64,000 bases of DNA from Paenibacillus cellulositrophicus (GTDB taxonomy: Bacteria > Bacillota > Bacilli > Paenibacillales > Paenibacillaceae): NCBI RefSeq assembly GCF_009363095.1, contig NZ_CP045295.1, forward strand, positions 5,919,001-5,983,000. Direction: 5' to 3'. The notes under the pieces are model-generated. The model worked only from the letters and a program-made list of their open reading frames with translations, had not been told where the DNA came from and searched no databases. Positions 25,150 to 33,709 of the stretch are shown here, piece by piece (the first letter of the stretch is position 1; every line of letters starts with the position of its first letter). The translations under genes and the position numbers were made by a program.

Positions 25150-25664
25150 ACGTCCTGGAAAGCGCAAGCTTGAACTCGAATGCGATCTACCCGCTGGAGC
25201 TGGAGGTCAACGGGGAGCGCAGGTGGCTCTGGGTCCGGGCGGCGGAGACGCTGCTGCATACCCTCCGGGACCACCTTGGCTTAACCGGGTGCAAGCCCGG
25301 CTGCGAGAATGGGGACTGCGGCGCCTGTACCGTTATCCTGAACGGTCTGCCGATGAAGTCCTGCCTGATGCTCGCCGTAGAGGCGGACGGACAGCGCATC
25401 ACCACGATTGAAGGGCTGAAGCATTCGCCGGTCCAGGAACAATTTGTCTTGAAGCAGGCATTCCAATGCGGCTACTGCACGTCGGGATTTATCATGAACG
25501 GTCACGGGCTGCTGAGCGCTCATCCGGACGCGGATCCGGAGACGATCCGGCTGTGGCTGGAATCGAACATATGCCGCTGCACCTCGTATGAAGAAATTCA
25601 CGGGGCGATCATGGCGGCGCTGGCAGTGAACAAGGAAGGCGGCTCGGCAACCGGCAGCAGCTAA
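25146..25664 (+). CDS. Xanthine dehydrogenase, 2Fe-2S subunit (PucE-like)
   Basis: 172 residues, GTG start overlapping the previous stop. A plant-type ferredoxin domain has CKPGCENGDCGAC and a further Cys in MKSCLML; the second helical [2Fe-2S] domain has CGYCTSGF and CRCTSYEEI. This is the standard small subunit of molybdenum hydroxylases such as PucE. Confidence 0.95.
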   Translation: MNVLESASLNSNAIYPLELEVNGERRWLWVRAAETLLHTLRDHLGLTGCKPGCENGDCGACTVILNGLPMKSCLMLAVEADGQRITTIEGLKHSPVQEQFVLKQAFQCGYCTSGFIMNGHGLLSAHPDADPETIRLWLESNICRCTSYEEIHGAIMAALAVNKEGGSATGSS

Positions 25665-25678
25665 AAGGAGGAACACGC

Positions 25679-26725
25679 TTGGAAGACATTCATCGGATTC
25701 TGGAAGCACTTCAGCAGTGCGGACAGCGCAGCGTGCTGGCGACCATTACCCGGGTGAAGGGCAGCGCCTACCGTAAAGAGGGCGCATCCATGCTGCTGTT
25801 CGAAGACGGAACGCAGATCGGCGTGCTGAGCGCCGGCTGCCTGGAAGCGGATATCGCAGCCCGCGTACCGGAGCTGTTGGCAGCCGTGGTTCCATGCACC
25901 TATACCTTCGACCTGGATGCTGCCGATCCGCTGTCCTGGGGGGAAGGACCGGGCTGCGGAGGCGTGATCCAGGTTACGGCTGTGGCCGTCGGCGACCAGC
26001 TGCGGGGGCATCTGCAGATGCTGAAGGAGTATTTGGACGATCAGACCGAAGTCATGCTGATTCTAAAAAATAGCGCGGACCCCTTGGCTGCCGGATACAG
26101 CTTTGTCACCAGCTCCAGGCACCGGTTTGGCGAATGGCCGGGGGCGTTTCCGGAGGCTCTGCTGGATTGGGCAGCTGCCCGGATGGGGTGGCGGAGCGGG
26201 ATGCAGATCGTGCCGGGAGAGGCGGAGGAAGTATTCGTCCACACGTATTTCCCCAAACCCCGGCTGACCCTGTTCGGTGCGGGGCCGGATGCCAGGCCTT
26301 TGGCCTCCTTTGCGGCCGCCGCCGGATTCACGGTTACCGTCGCCGATTGGAGGGCAGCCCTGTGCGACCGAAGCTTTTTTCCGGATGCCCGCACGCTGCT
26401 TGACGGCTTCCCGGAGGAAACGGCCGGGCGGGTCCGGTGGACGCCAAACGATTACGTGGTCATCATGACGCATCACTTCCGGAGGGACCGGGAGCTCATC
26501 CGGATCCTCTCCGGCCATAACCTGGCATATGTCGGTCTCCTGGGCTCGAAACGCAGAACGCAGCGGCTTCTCGAAAGCGGCTCCCTGCCGGAGCAATGGC
26601 ACGCCCCTGTTGGTTTGCCCATCGGAGCAGAAGGTCCGGAAGAGATCGCCTTCAGCATCGTGGCCGAATTAATCCAGGTGTACCGAACTTCCCGAAAGAG
26701 GCGCTTATCTTATGAAGCGACATAG
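25679..26725 (+). CDS. XdhC/CoxI-family molybdenum cofactor maturation factor (PucA-like)
   Basis: 348 residues, TTG start with AAAAGGAGG. The N-terminal XdhC_CoxI domain (ATITRVKGSAYRKEGASML, GVLSAGCLEADIA, WGEGPGCGGVIQ) is followed by a Rossmann-like C-terminal domain (LTLFGAGPDARPLASFAAAA; YVVIMTHHFRRDRELIRIL; YVGLLGSKRRT). XdhC proteins bind the molybdenum cofactor, promote its sulfuration and insert it into xanthine dehydrogenase. Its place behind the three structural genes agrees with this. Confidence 0.93.
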   Translation: MEDIHRILEALQQCGQRSVLATITRVKGSAYRKEGASMLLFEDGTQIGVLSAGCLEADIAARVPELLAAVVPCTYTFDLDAADPLSWGEGPGCGGVIQVTAVAVGDQLRGHLQMLKEYLDDQTEVMLILKNSADPLAAGYSFVTSSRHRFGEWPGAFPEALLDWAAARMGWRSGMQIVPGEAEEVFVHTYFPKPRLTLFGAGPDARPLASFAAAAGFTVTVADWRAALCDRSFFPDARTLLDGFPEETAGRVRWTPNDYVVIMTHHFRRDRELIRILSGHNLAYVGLLGSKRRTQRLLESGSLPEQWHAPVGLPIGAEGPEEIAFSIVAELIQVYRTSRKRRLSYEAT

Positions 26726-27359
26726 TGTCCATGGCATTTATTTGGCGGCGGGGCAAAGCACCCGGATGGGAACGAATAAGCTTGGTCTGCCGCTGAGGGG
26801 GATTGAGCTTGGCAATCACGCTCTGCTTGCCGCAATGGAGGCCGGACTGGCGCATATATGGATCGTGACCGCCGAAGGGAAGGCGGATTGGATGGACGCA
26901 GCCCTTGGCAGCGACCGCTTTAGACCAAAGTGGACGCTTGTCCGCTGTCCGGATGCGCATTCAGGACAGGCGCATTCGATCCGGTGCGGGGTGGAGGCGG
27001 CGATGAATGCGGGGGCCGAAGCGGTTATGATTTTGCTCGCCGACCAGCCCTGCGTCACAGCTGCAATGATCAACGAACTGCTCTGCCGCTACGGTCAGAC
27101 ATCGGAACGGGAAGCGATTCATTTCGCCGCCGCGGAGTTCGGCGGTCTGGCGAGACCGCCGGTCATTTGCCACCGGCGGATGTTTCCGGAGCTGCTCCGG
27201 CTGCAAGGGGACCAGGGAGCCCGGCAGCTGATCCGTCACGGAAGGCCGGGGATCTCTGTCCCTTTCGAATCGCCGGATCTGTTCCTCGACGTGGACACGC
27301 CGGAGGACTACGGACTGCTGCGGGACAAGGAGAAAGCGGATTCCCCGCCAAAATCCTGA
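26712..27359 (+). CDS. MobA-like molybdenum cofactor nucleotidyltransferase (PucB-like)
   Basis: 215 residues with the nucleotidyltransferase start IYLAAGQSTRMGTNKLGLPL, metal-site region LLADQPCVTAAMINEL and closing DVDTPEDYGLL. It belongs to the MocA/PucB group that attaches CMP (or GMP) to molybdopterin for xanthine-dehydrogenase-type enzymes. It overlaps the XdhC gene by 14 bases. Its 3' end overlaps the convergent minus-strand gene by 52 bases. Confidence 0.92.
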   Translation: MKRHSVHGIYLAAGQSTRMGTNKLGLPLRGIELGNHALLAAMEAGLAHIWIVTAEGKADWMDAALGSDRFRPKWTLVRCPDAHSGQAHSIRCGVEAAMNAGAEAVMILLADQPCVTAAMINELLCRYGQTSEREAIHFAAAEFGGLARPPVICHRRMFPELLRLQGDQGARQLIRHGRPGISVPFESPDLFLDVDTPEDYGLLRDKEKADSPPKS

Positions 27360-28342
27360 AGCAGCTGCCCGGCATTCATATACAGGGCGAGCGGGTATTG
27401 CTCCTGCTCCCAATGCGCCGGTGCCTGAATGCTCAAGCCAACCTTGCCGGCGCTGCCATCAGTGGAGATGCCGGGGCCTGTATGCCACCGCTTGATCACC
27501 TGGGCGAGTTCTTGCAGGTAGGCGGCCCATTGCAGCTGCTGCTCCCGGGTAAAATGGCCGGTCCGCGACCACTGCCCCAGCACCCGGATCATATCCGACA
27601 GATTGGCGTAGCCCGAACGCAGCTGCTCCATCTGCCGGGTCAGGCGGTTCAGCAGAGCGCGCTTCTTGGCGGCAAAAGGGTGGTACCGCAAGCTCTGGGC
27701 CGCCTTGTCCAGCTCGGTGGTCGCTTGGTGCAGCTCCTGAAACAGCGCCTGCCAAGTCCATTTCAGCGTTTGCGCTTCACTTGGAGGACATCCCTGCTCC
27801 ACCCATTGCCCGGTCTTGATAAAATGACTTGCCAAATGGTCCGCGAAGCGGGTCATTTTTTGCTTGGCGGATGGGATGGAATCCGGAGGGAACAGCAGCG
27901 CCTGCACCAGTACGGCTAACACGGCGCCGATGATCGTATCCCGGATCCGGTCGATCGAATAGCTGGGCATTTTGTGCTGAAAGAACAGCACGAGCAGAAT
28001 GCTGAGGGCCACCTGTGTCAACAAGGTGTGGTCCAGCTTCAGGCGCTGGATGGCAAAGGCCGCGACCAACAGGCACGCCCCGATGCTCCATCCGTTCAGG
28101 GGGAGCCATGGCGTTACGCAGAGCGTCAGCAGGACGCCGGCAACTGTTCCAAGAACACGCTGCCAGGCGAACTGCATCGATTGGCTGACCGTGGCCTGTA
28201 CGGACAAAATCGCGGTCAGCGGGGCGAGATAAGGATGTGAAGAGCCCGCCCACTTTGCAGCCTCCCATGACAGCGCCGCAGCCAGCGGCATTTTCCAGAC
28301 GACACCGCTGTTTTTGATCGTATTCCATAGATTGTCACTCAT
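27308..28342 (-). CDS. Aromatic acid exporter family / FUSC-like membrane protein
   Basis: 344 residues. Six hydrophobic segments fill the first about 150 residues (MPLAAALSWEAAKWAG, TAILSVQATVSQSMQ, TVAGVLLTLCVTPWL, VALSILLVLFF, IIGAVLAVLVQALLFP). A long cytosolic helical C-terminal half follows (TTELDKAAQSLRYHPFAAKK). This is the pattern of Gram-positive FUSC/ArAE (DUF939) proteins. Substrates are generally unproven; an export role is inferred from the family. It converges with the xanthine dehydrogenase operon and overlaps its last gene. Confidence 0.85.
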   Translation of the reverse strand: MSDNLWNTIKNSGVVWKMPLAAALSWEAAKWAGSSHPYLAPLTAILSVQATVSQSMQFAWQRVLGTVAGVLLTLCVTPWLPLNGWSIGACLLVAAFAIQRLKLDHTLLTQVALSILLVLFFQHKMPSYSIDRIRDTIIGAVLAVLVQALLFPPDSIPSAKQKMTRFADHLASHFIKTGQWVEQGCPPSEAQTLKWTWQALFQELHQATTELDKAAQSLRYHPFAAKKRALLNRLTRQMEQLRSGYANLSDMIRVLGQWSRTGHFTREQQLQWAAYLQELAQVIKRWHTGPGISTDGSAGKVGLSIQAPAHWEQEQYPLALYMNAGQLLQDFGGESAFSLSRSSP

Positions 28343-28422
28343 TGTTGTGCAGCTCCATTTTCCTTATTGTTGCTGCTATTGTTCCCATGGAATCAGGGGA
28401 GTAAACTCGCCGGGCAGGTGCG

Positions 28423-29202
28423 CTACTTTCTTTTTCGATAGCCGCTCGGGGTGGCCGATACGAATTTTTTGAACTGCCGCATAAAGTGGGTTTCGTTCTC
28501 ATATCCGCACATCTTGGCGATGCCGCCGATGGAGAGGGAGCTGTTATCCAGCAAATACTTCGCATACTCGAGCCTGCTGTTGATCATGTCGGACGAGACC
28601 GAGCATCCGAACAAATCCTTGTACAGATGCTGAAAATAAGATTTGCTCAGGTTGACGCTTGCCGCGAGCTCGTCCAGGGAGTAGGAGGCCTGCGGTGAAC
28701 GGTACAGCTCGCTGCGGATTTCCGACAGCTGGTGCAAATACCGGCCGGCATTTCCCTGGGCAGGGGGCAGGTGCCGCCAATTGGCGAGCTTCATCAGCAG
28801 GCTGCGCAGGTCCAGGTCGATAATTTCCAAACGGTGTGGCCCGCCCAGCCAGTTCACGTTTTGAAGCTCCATGATGCCCCGGGACACGGACGCCGGGTAA
28901 GCCGCTTCGGCCGGACGGTCAAGCGGAAGCTGAAGCTGCTGCAGATATGCGCCTAGCTCCGTTCCTTCGCAGTGGAACCAGTCGTTGACGAAGGGCTTCT
29001 CCAAGTCCCGGTACATGTAAGGAGTGCTGGGCTGCATCAAGATGTAAGCATTGTTATCCACGGTATAAGCCGTGCCGTCAATCACCACTTCCGCCTTGCT
29101 CCGAAAAAGGACAAAAGCGTAATTCCCGGCCCCGCTGCTGCGGTCGATCCGGATCCCGTCCGAGTGAACGAAGTTGTGCCCGCAGCTGACTAATTGAATC
29201 AT
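28423..29202 (-). CDS. AraC-family transcriptional regulator
   Basis: 259 residues, start MIQLVSCGHNF with GGAGGAGG upstream. The N-terminal cupin-like sensor domain (about 1-135: FVLFRSKAEVVIDGTAYTVD, LMQPSTPYMYRD) is followed by two helix-turn-helix motifs at the C-terminus (YSLDELAASVNLSKSYFQHL and LSIGGIAKMCGYENETHFMR). It is transcribed divergently from the GH51 arabinofuranosidase and probably controls that gene in response to arabinose-containing sugars (inferred from position). Confidence 0.93.
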   Translation of the reverse strand: MIQLVSCGHNFVHSDGIRIDRSSGAGNYAFVLFRSKAEVVIDGTAYTVDNNAYILMQPSTPYMYRDLEKPFVNDWFHCEGTELGAYLQQLQLPLDRPAEAAYPASVSRGIMELQNVNWLGGPHRLEIIDLDLRSLLMKLANWRHLPPAQGNAGRYLHQLSEIRSELYRSPQASYSLDELAASVNLSKSYFQHLYKDLFGCSVSSDMINSRLEYAKYLLDNSSLSIGGIAKMCGYENETHFMRQFKKFVSATPSGYRKRK

Positions 29203-29256
29203 AAATGCCTCCTCCATAAAAAGCACGATAGGTCAGTTTTTGGCCAGTATAAATCA

Positions 29257-29285
29257 TTGTGGCATAACGTACAAGCTACTATACT
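29257..29285 (+). promoter_or_regulatory. Probable promoter of the GH51 gene
   Basis: TTGTGG (29257-29262) and TATACT (29280-29285) are separated by exactly 17 bp, about 36 bases before the start codon, in the divergent region next to the AraC-type regulator. Confidence 0.55.
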
Positions 29286-29320
29286 GTGTGGGAGAAAACC
29301 GGGAAAGAGGAGGCTATTGG

Positions 29321-30799
29321 ATGAGCAGCGTATTAAACGCAGACACGATTAAAGGCAAAATAAATAAAAACATTTACGGACACTTCTCGGAGCATTTGGG
29401 GCGGTGCATTTACGAAGGCATCTGGGTCGGGGAGGATTCGCCGATTCCGAACACGAACGGCATTCGCAATGACGTCGTGGAGGCGCTGAAGCAAATCCGG
29501 GTACCGGTGCTGCGCTGGCCGGGCGGCTGTTTTGCGGACGAGTATCATTGGAAGGACGGCATCGGACCGCGGGAAAACCGCAAACGGATGATTAATACCC
29601 ACTGGGGCGGCGTGGTGGAGAACAATCACTTCGGTACGCATGAATTCATGGAATTATGTGCCCAAATCGGCTGTGAACCTTATATTAACGGCAATGTTGG
29701 AAGCGGTACCGTGCAGGAAATGTCGGAATGGGTGGAGTACCTGACCTTCGGAGGCGTATCGCCGATGGCAGAGCTGCGCGAAGAGAACGGGCGCGAACAG
29801 CCTTGGTCGGTCACCTATTTTGGCGTAGGCAATGAAAACTGGGGCTGCGGCGGCAACATGCGGCCGGAATACTATGCGGATTTGTACCGCCAGTACCAGA
29901 CGTATGTCCGCAACTACGGGGACAACCGGATTCACCGCATCGCCTGTGGCCCGAACTCGGACGATTACAACTGGATGGACGTGCTGATGCGTGAGGCTGC
30001 ACGGTATATGGATTCCATTACGCTGCACTATTATACCGTACCGGGAACGTGGGGGAACAAGGGGCCGGCTACCGGGTTCAGCCGCGAAGAATGGTTCACC
30101 ACGCTGGAAAAGGCGCTGTTTATGGATGAGCTCATTACCAAGCACAGCACGATTATGGACAAATATGACCCTGACCAACGGATCGGACTGATCGTCGACG
30201 AATGGGGAACTTGGTATGACGTGGAACCGGGAACCAATCCGGGATTCCTGTATCAGCAAAACTCGCTGCGGGACGCGCTCGTGGCGGGACTAACCCTGAA
30301 CATTTTCCACAAGCACTGCAACCGGGTGCGGATGGCCAACATCGCCCAGACGATCAACGTGCTGCAGGCGGTCATTTTGACCGAAGGCGAAAAAATCGCC
30401 TTGACCCCGACGTACCATGTGTTCGATATGTACAAAGTGCATCAGGATGCGGAGCTGCTGGATCTGAATCTGGAGAGCGGTACATACAGCGCCTTCGGAC
30501 GGACTATTCCGGAAGTGACGGGAACCGCCTCGCGGGACGCCGAAGGAAAAATCCATATCAGCTTGTGCAATTTGAACGACGAGAGCGCTTCGACCGTAAC
30601 GATCGACCTGCGCGGCATTTCGGCGGCATCGCTGACTGTGACCGGAACGACGCTGACCTCGGAGGAGCTGGATGCGCATAACACGTTTGAACAGCCCGAC
30701 CGGATCGCACCGAAGCCGTTCGATGCGTTCAAGACGGATGGGACGCACCTGGTCGTCGAGCTGCCTTCCAAGTCGGTGACTGTGCTCGAACTGGTCTAA
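29321..30799 (+). CDS. abfA: Alpha-L-arabinofuranosidase, GH51
   Basis: 492 residues, start MSSVLNADTIKGKINKNIYG with AGAGGAGG upstream. The GH51 TIM barrel and C-terminal beta domain are complete. The acid/base is Glu172 in VGNENWGCGG and the nucleophile is Glu294 in IVDEWGTWY, close to the numbering of characterised intracellular AbfA enzymes. There is no signal peptide, so it acts in the cytosol, releasing L-arabinose from imported arabino-oligosaccharides. Neighbouring GH30, GH35 and GH27 enzymes suggest arabinogalactan side chains as the source. Confidence 0.95.
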   Translation: MSSVLNADTIKGKINKNIYGHFSEHLGRCIYEGIWVGEDSPIPNTNGIRNDVVEALKQIRVPVLRWPGGCFADEYHWKDGIGPRENRKRMINTHWGGVVENNHFGTHEFMELCAQIGCEPYINGNVGSGTVQEMSEWVEYLTFGGVSPMAELREENGREQPWSVTYFGVGNENWGCGGNMRPEYYADLYRQYQTYVRNYGDNRIHRIACGPNSDDYNWMDVLMREAARYMDSITLHYYTVPGTWGNKGPATGFSREEWFTTLEKALFMDELITKHSTIMDKYDPDQRIGLIVDEWGTWYDVEPGTNPGFLYQQNSLRDALVAGLTLNIFHKHCNRVRMANIAQTINVLQAVILTEGEKIALTPTYHVFDMYKVHQDAELLDLNLESGTYSAFGRTIPEVTGTASRDAEGKIHISLCNLNDESASTVTIDLRGISAASLTVTGTTLTSEELDAHNTFEQPDRIAPKPFDAFKTDGTHLVVELPSKSVTVLELV

Positions 30800-30870
30800 G
30801 TAAGTCTGCTTTGGGCTTGCCGCGAATAAGGATCCAAGACGGACTAATAACGACATTCAAGATTAAAATC

Positions 30871-30912
30871 AAGGCCGATATTTCCGATATGTTCGGAGAT
30901 TCGGCCTTTTTT
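30871..30912 (+). terminator. Terminator of the GH51 gene
   Basis: AAGGCCGA (30871-30878) pairs with TCGGCCTT (30901-30908), with an inner TTCCGA/TCGGAG pairing, and ends in a run of Ts. Confidence 0.85.
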
Positions 30913-30952
30913 GCATTGCAGGGAGCCCTGGCGGCTGGGTTCAGGGATGTTG

Positions 30953-30966
30953 ATGAAATCCGTTTC
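30953..30966. promoter_or_regulatory. TGAAA-N4-TTTCA operator, copy 1 (before lacI-type gene)
   Basis: TGAAATCCGTTTCA has the same half-sites and spacing as three copies upstream of the sugar ABC operon at 32218-32291. This points to a common regulator, probably the LacI protein at 31119, which would then autoregulate. Confidence 0.6.
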
Positions 30967-30990
30967 ATCGGTGTCATGGATCTGTTATGA

Positions 30991-31085
30991 TTACATAGAT
31001 TGAACTAAAGTTAAGCATTGAGCTTCCCTTTTATAACGGACCATTACGGGCAATATCATTCATTTCTTTAGTTCATTCTATGTAA
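30991..31085. repeat. Long inverted repeat upstream of LacI-family gene
   Basis: The 20-base arm at 30991-31010 (TTACATAGATTGAACTAAAG) has its reverse complement, with one mismatch, at 31066-31085. The 55-bp interval holds no gene. The repeat ends 33 bases before the LacI start. It could be a regulator site pair, a transcript hairpin or a small mobile-element relic. Confidence 0.75.
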
Positions 31086-31118
31086 CATTGACTATTTCAG
31101 AAAGAGGAAGGTTCGCAT

Positions 31119-32147
31119 ATGACACCTATCACCATTTACGATATCGCCAAAGAAGCCAACGTATCGGTATCCACCGTATCCCGGGTGCTTAACGATACCG
31201 CGCCGGTGCGTGCCAGCACACGGGAAAAGGTGATGGCGATCATCGAGAAGCACCAATTTCAGCCGAATGCGCTTGCCCGCAGCCTGATCAAGAAAGAGAC
31301 CGGTACGATTGCGATCATTCTGCCGGACATCACGAACCCGTTTTTTCCGGAAGTGTTCTGGGGAGCGGAGAACGAGGCGCGGGACAAGGGGTATACATTC
31401 TTCCTGTGCAATACCGGCGGGGATCACAGCAGGGAATCCGAGTATTTGACGATTCTCCGGGAAAAGCGGGTCGACGGCATCATCTTTCTCGGCGGCAGAA
31501 TCAATCTGCAGCACTGTCCTGAAGAGATGGCGCAGGAATTGATCGAAGCCGGCAAGCATCTGCCGATCGTGCTCGTGAACGGAAACATTGCCAAGAGCGG
31601 CCTGCATCGTATATACACCGACGAAGCGGCTGGTGCCGTCCTGGCCACCCAGCATCTGCTTGACCTCGGACACCGGGAAATCGCCTTTGTGGGCGGGCTG
31701 AAGGAAATGGCCACCACCATGGTCAAGGTGAAGGCCATCCAGAAAAAGCTGAAGGAGCACGGGCTGGAAATCCCGAAAGAACGGCTGATGCTGGGCGACT
31801 TTTCCATCGATTCGGGAAAAGAGCAAATGGCCAGGCTGCTGGAGCAGCAAAATCCGCCGACGGCGGTCATTTGCGTCAACGACTATACAGCCATCGGAGC
31901 AATCAAGGCGACGATTGAGCACGGACTGTCCATCCCGGGCGACATATCCATCGTCGGATATGACGACACGCCGCTGGCGAGCGCAGTCATCCCGGAGCTG
32001 ACAACCGTCTCCCAAAACACATATCAGCTGGGCAAGCTGGCGGTCGATCTGCTTCATGACCTCATAGGCGGAGGTAAGACCAAAAAGCAGACGGCGCTTC
32101 AGCCGGAACTGATCGTCAGACAAAGCACCGGGCCGGCCCGCCGGTAA
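31119..32147 (+). CDS. LacI-family transcriptional regulator (galactan/arabinogalactan operon)
   Basis: 342 residues. The N-terminal HTH (TIYDIAKEANVSVSTVSRVL, then hinge ALARSLIKKETG) and a periplasmic-binding-like effector domain (IAIILPDITNPFFPEVFWGA; VNDYTAIGAIKATIEHGLSIP; IVGYDDTPLASAVIPELTTV) are complete. The gene precedes the solute-binding lipoprotein, permeases, GH30 and GH35 genes. TGAAA-N4-TTTCA operators lie both before it and before that operon, so it most likely represses them until a galactose- or arabinose-containing inducer binds. Confidence 0.95.
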   Translation: MTPITIYDIAKEANVSVSTVSRVLNDTAPVRASTREKVMAIIEKHQFQPNALARSLIKKETGTIAIILPDITNPFFPEVFWGAENEARDKGYTFFLCNTGGDHSRESEYLTILREKRVDGIIFLGGRINLQHCPEEMAQELIEAGKHLPIVLVNGNIAKSGLHRIYTDEAAGAVLATQHLLDLGHREIAFVGGLKEMATTMVKVKAIQKKLKEHGLEIPKERLMLGDFSIDSGKEQMARLLEQQNPPTAVICVNDYTAIGAIKATIEHGLSIPGDISIVGYDDTPLASAVIPELTTVSQNTYQLGKLAVDLLHDLIGGGKTKKQTALQPELIVRQSTGPARR

Positions 32148-32169
32148 CGCACGCGCATGGCCCTCAAAA

Positions 32170-32183
32170 AGAAAGCGTTGACA
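32170..32183. promoter_or_regulatory. cre-like site overlapping the -35 box
   Basis: AGAAAGCGTTGACA matches the CcpA consensus TGWNANCGNTNWCA at all positions but the first, and includes the TTGACA -35 element. CcpA bound here would compete with RNA polymerase. Confidence 0.55.
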
Positions 32184-32207
32184 TCCGGGGAAATGCTGGA
32201 ATATAAT
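32178..32207 (+). promoter_or_regulatory. Sigma-A promoter of the galactan ABC/GH operon
   Basis: TTGACA (32178-32183) and TATAAT (32202-32207) are both perfect consensus hexamers, 18 bp apart, about 140 bases before the lipoprotein start. Confidence 0.85.
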
Positions 32208-32217
32208 GATCGAGGAA

Positions 32218-32291
32218 TGAAACCCCTTTCATTAAATGGATCGGGTTTTCTATTCCGGCTTTATGAAACCCATTTCATGAAATGGGTTTCA
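32218..32291. promoter_or_regulatory. Three TGAAA-N4-TTTCA operators, two fused into a 28-bp palindrome
   Basis: TGAAACCCCTTTCA lies at 32218-32231, around the expected transcription start. TGAAACCCATTTCA (32264-32277) is followed at once by TGAAATGGGTTTCA (32278-32291); together these form a perfect palindrome. Position downstream of the promoter suggests repression by steric block or looping with the copy at 30953. Confidence 0.75.
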
Positions 32292-32347
32292 ATATGATCA
32301 TTTGTTTCGTCTGCTGTCGTTGAACTTTATTTGAGGGGGAGTAACAG

Positions 32348-33634
32348 GTGAAAAGAAGAAGCTTTGGAATCATTTCTTTATTGGTGTTGTCGATGCTGAT
32401 CGGTCTGACCGCGTGCGGAAGCAAGGGCAGCGGGACTTCGGCGGAGGGCGGGGCTGGGACAAGCGGCAAGAAGGTCGATCTGTCCATGACGATCTGGGGC
32501 TCCGAGGATGAGAAGAAGATTTATCAGGAACGCCTTGATATCGTGAAGAAAACCTATCCCGACATTAACGTCAAGCTGAACCTCGTGGCCGGGGATTACG
32601 ATCAGAAGGTGCAGACGATGATTGCGGGCGGAACCGCACCGGACATCATGATGATCGCGGAGAACTACCAGGCCTATGCCTCAAAGAATCAAATCATTCC
32701 GCTGGATGAGCTGATTCAGAAAAACAACGTCAATATGTCCGAGCGGTACACAGATGATATTGCGAACCTGATGAAATACGACGGCAAGCAGTACGGTATG
32801 CCGGACCGGGCAGGGGCCATGGTTCTCTTTTACAACAAAGACATGTTCGATAAAGCCGGCGTCTCCTATCCAACGAAGGATTGGAAGCAGGAAGACCTCC
32901 TGAACGCCGCCCAGAAGCTGACCATCAAGGAAAACGGCAAAACCGTGCAGTGGGGCTACTACCCGGGCTCCTGGTGGCCGCAGTGGATGCAGCTGATTTA
33001 CCAGAATGGAGGCTCACTGCTGGATGCCGACAATAAGCCGACCTTTGACACCGAACCGGTACGCAAGGCGCTGCAATTCCTGAATGACCTGACCTTCAAG
33101 TTCGGCGCCGGCCCGACGCCGACCGAGATCGCTGACATGGGCAACATCGGTGCCGATCCGCTGTTCGCTCAAGGCAAAATCGCCATGGAAACGACCGGCT
33201 TCTGGAACATCGGCTCGCTGGCCAAGGTGCAGGGCATCAACTGGGATATCGCGCCGATCTGGGGTGAGACCAACGCCTTCTTCAACGGCTTTACGATTAC
33301 GAACGCATCCAAGCATAAGGAAGAAGCCTTCAAAGTGATCGAGGCGCTGACCACGCTCGATGCGCAAATGCCGATGATCGAAAAAGGGCAGGATGCTCCG
33401 GCTACGAAGGCGGGACTGTCCAGCGACAAATTCCTGAACGCCGAATACGGCGGCAAGAAGATCAACATGGCGGCCTTCAGCGAATCCAAAATTTATGCGG
33501 AGCCTCTCAATCCGCAGTGGAACGAAATGATGAAGGTCATTAACGACAAGCTGGGCGTGTACTTTAACAACAAAGCTTCGCTGGACGACACGGTGACTTC
33601 GATTCAGAGCGGCCTTGAGAAAATTTACAAGTAG
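32348..33634 (+). CDS. Sugar ABC transporter substrate-binding lipoprotein (CUT1)
   Basis: 428 residues, GTG start. The lipoprotein signal has lipobox LTAC with Cys23 and a Gly/Ser tether. The body is a family-1 sugar-binding protein (VDLSMTIWGSEDEKKIYQER; PDIMMIAENYQAYASKNQIIPLDELI; MPDRAGAMVLFYNKDMFDKAG). It should bind an oligosaccharide outside the cell for the two permeases that follow. There is no ATPase in the cluster; CUT1 importers in Firmicutes usually share an MsmX-type ATPase encoded elsewhere. Galacto- or arabinogalacto-oligosaccharide is inferred from the enzymes downstream. Confidence 0.94.
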   Translation: MKRRSFGIISLLVLSMLIGLTACGSKGSGTSAEGGAGTSGKKVDLSMTIWGSEDEKKIYQERLDIVKKTYPDINVKLNLVAGDYDQKVQTMIAGGTAPDIMMIAENYQAYASKNQIIPLDELIQKNNVNMSERYTDDIANLMKYDGKQYGMPDRAGAMVLFYNKDMFDKAGVSYPTKDWKQEDLLNAAQKLTIKENGKTVQWGYYPGSWWPQWMQLIYQNGGSLLDADNKPTFDTEPVRKALQFLNDLTFKFGAGPTPTEIADMGNIGADPLFAQGKIAMETTGFWNIGSLAKVQGINWDIAPIWGETNAFFNGFTITNASKHKEEAFKVIEALTTLDAQMPMIEKGQDAPATKAGLSSDKFLNAEYGGKKINMAAFSESKIYAEPLNPQWNEMMKVINDKLGVYFNNKASLDDTVTSIQSGLEKIYK

Positions 33635-33709
33635 GATGACAGCTGGGGAGCGGGCAAGTTCCGGCAGCCGCCGGGGCGGCCTTCTCCCTTCATCACAGGA
33701 GGGCTTGAC

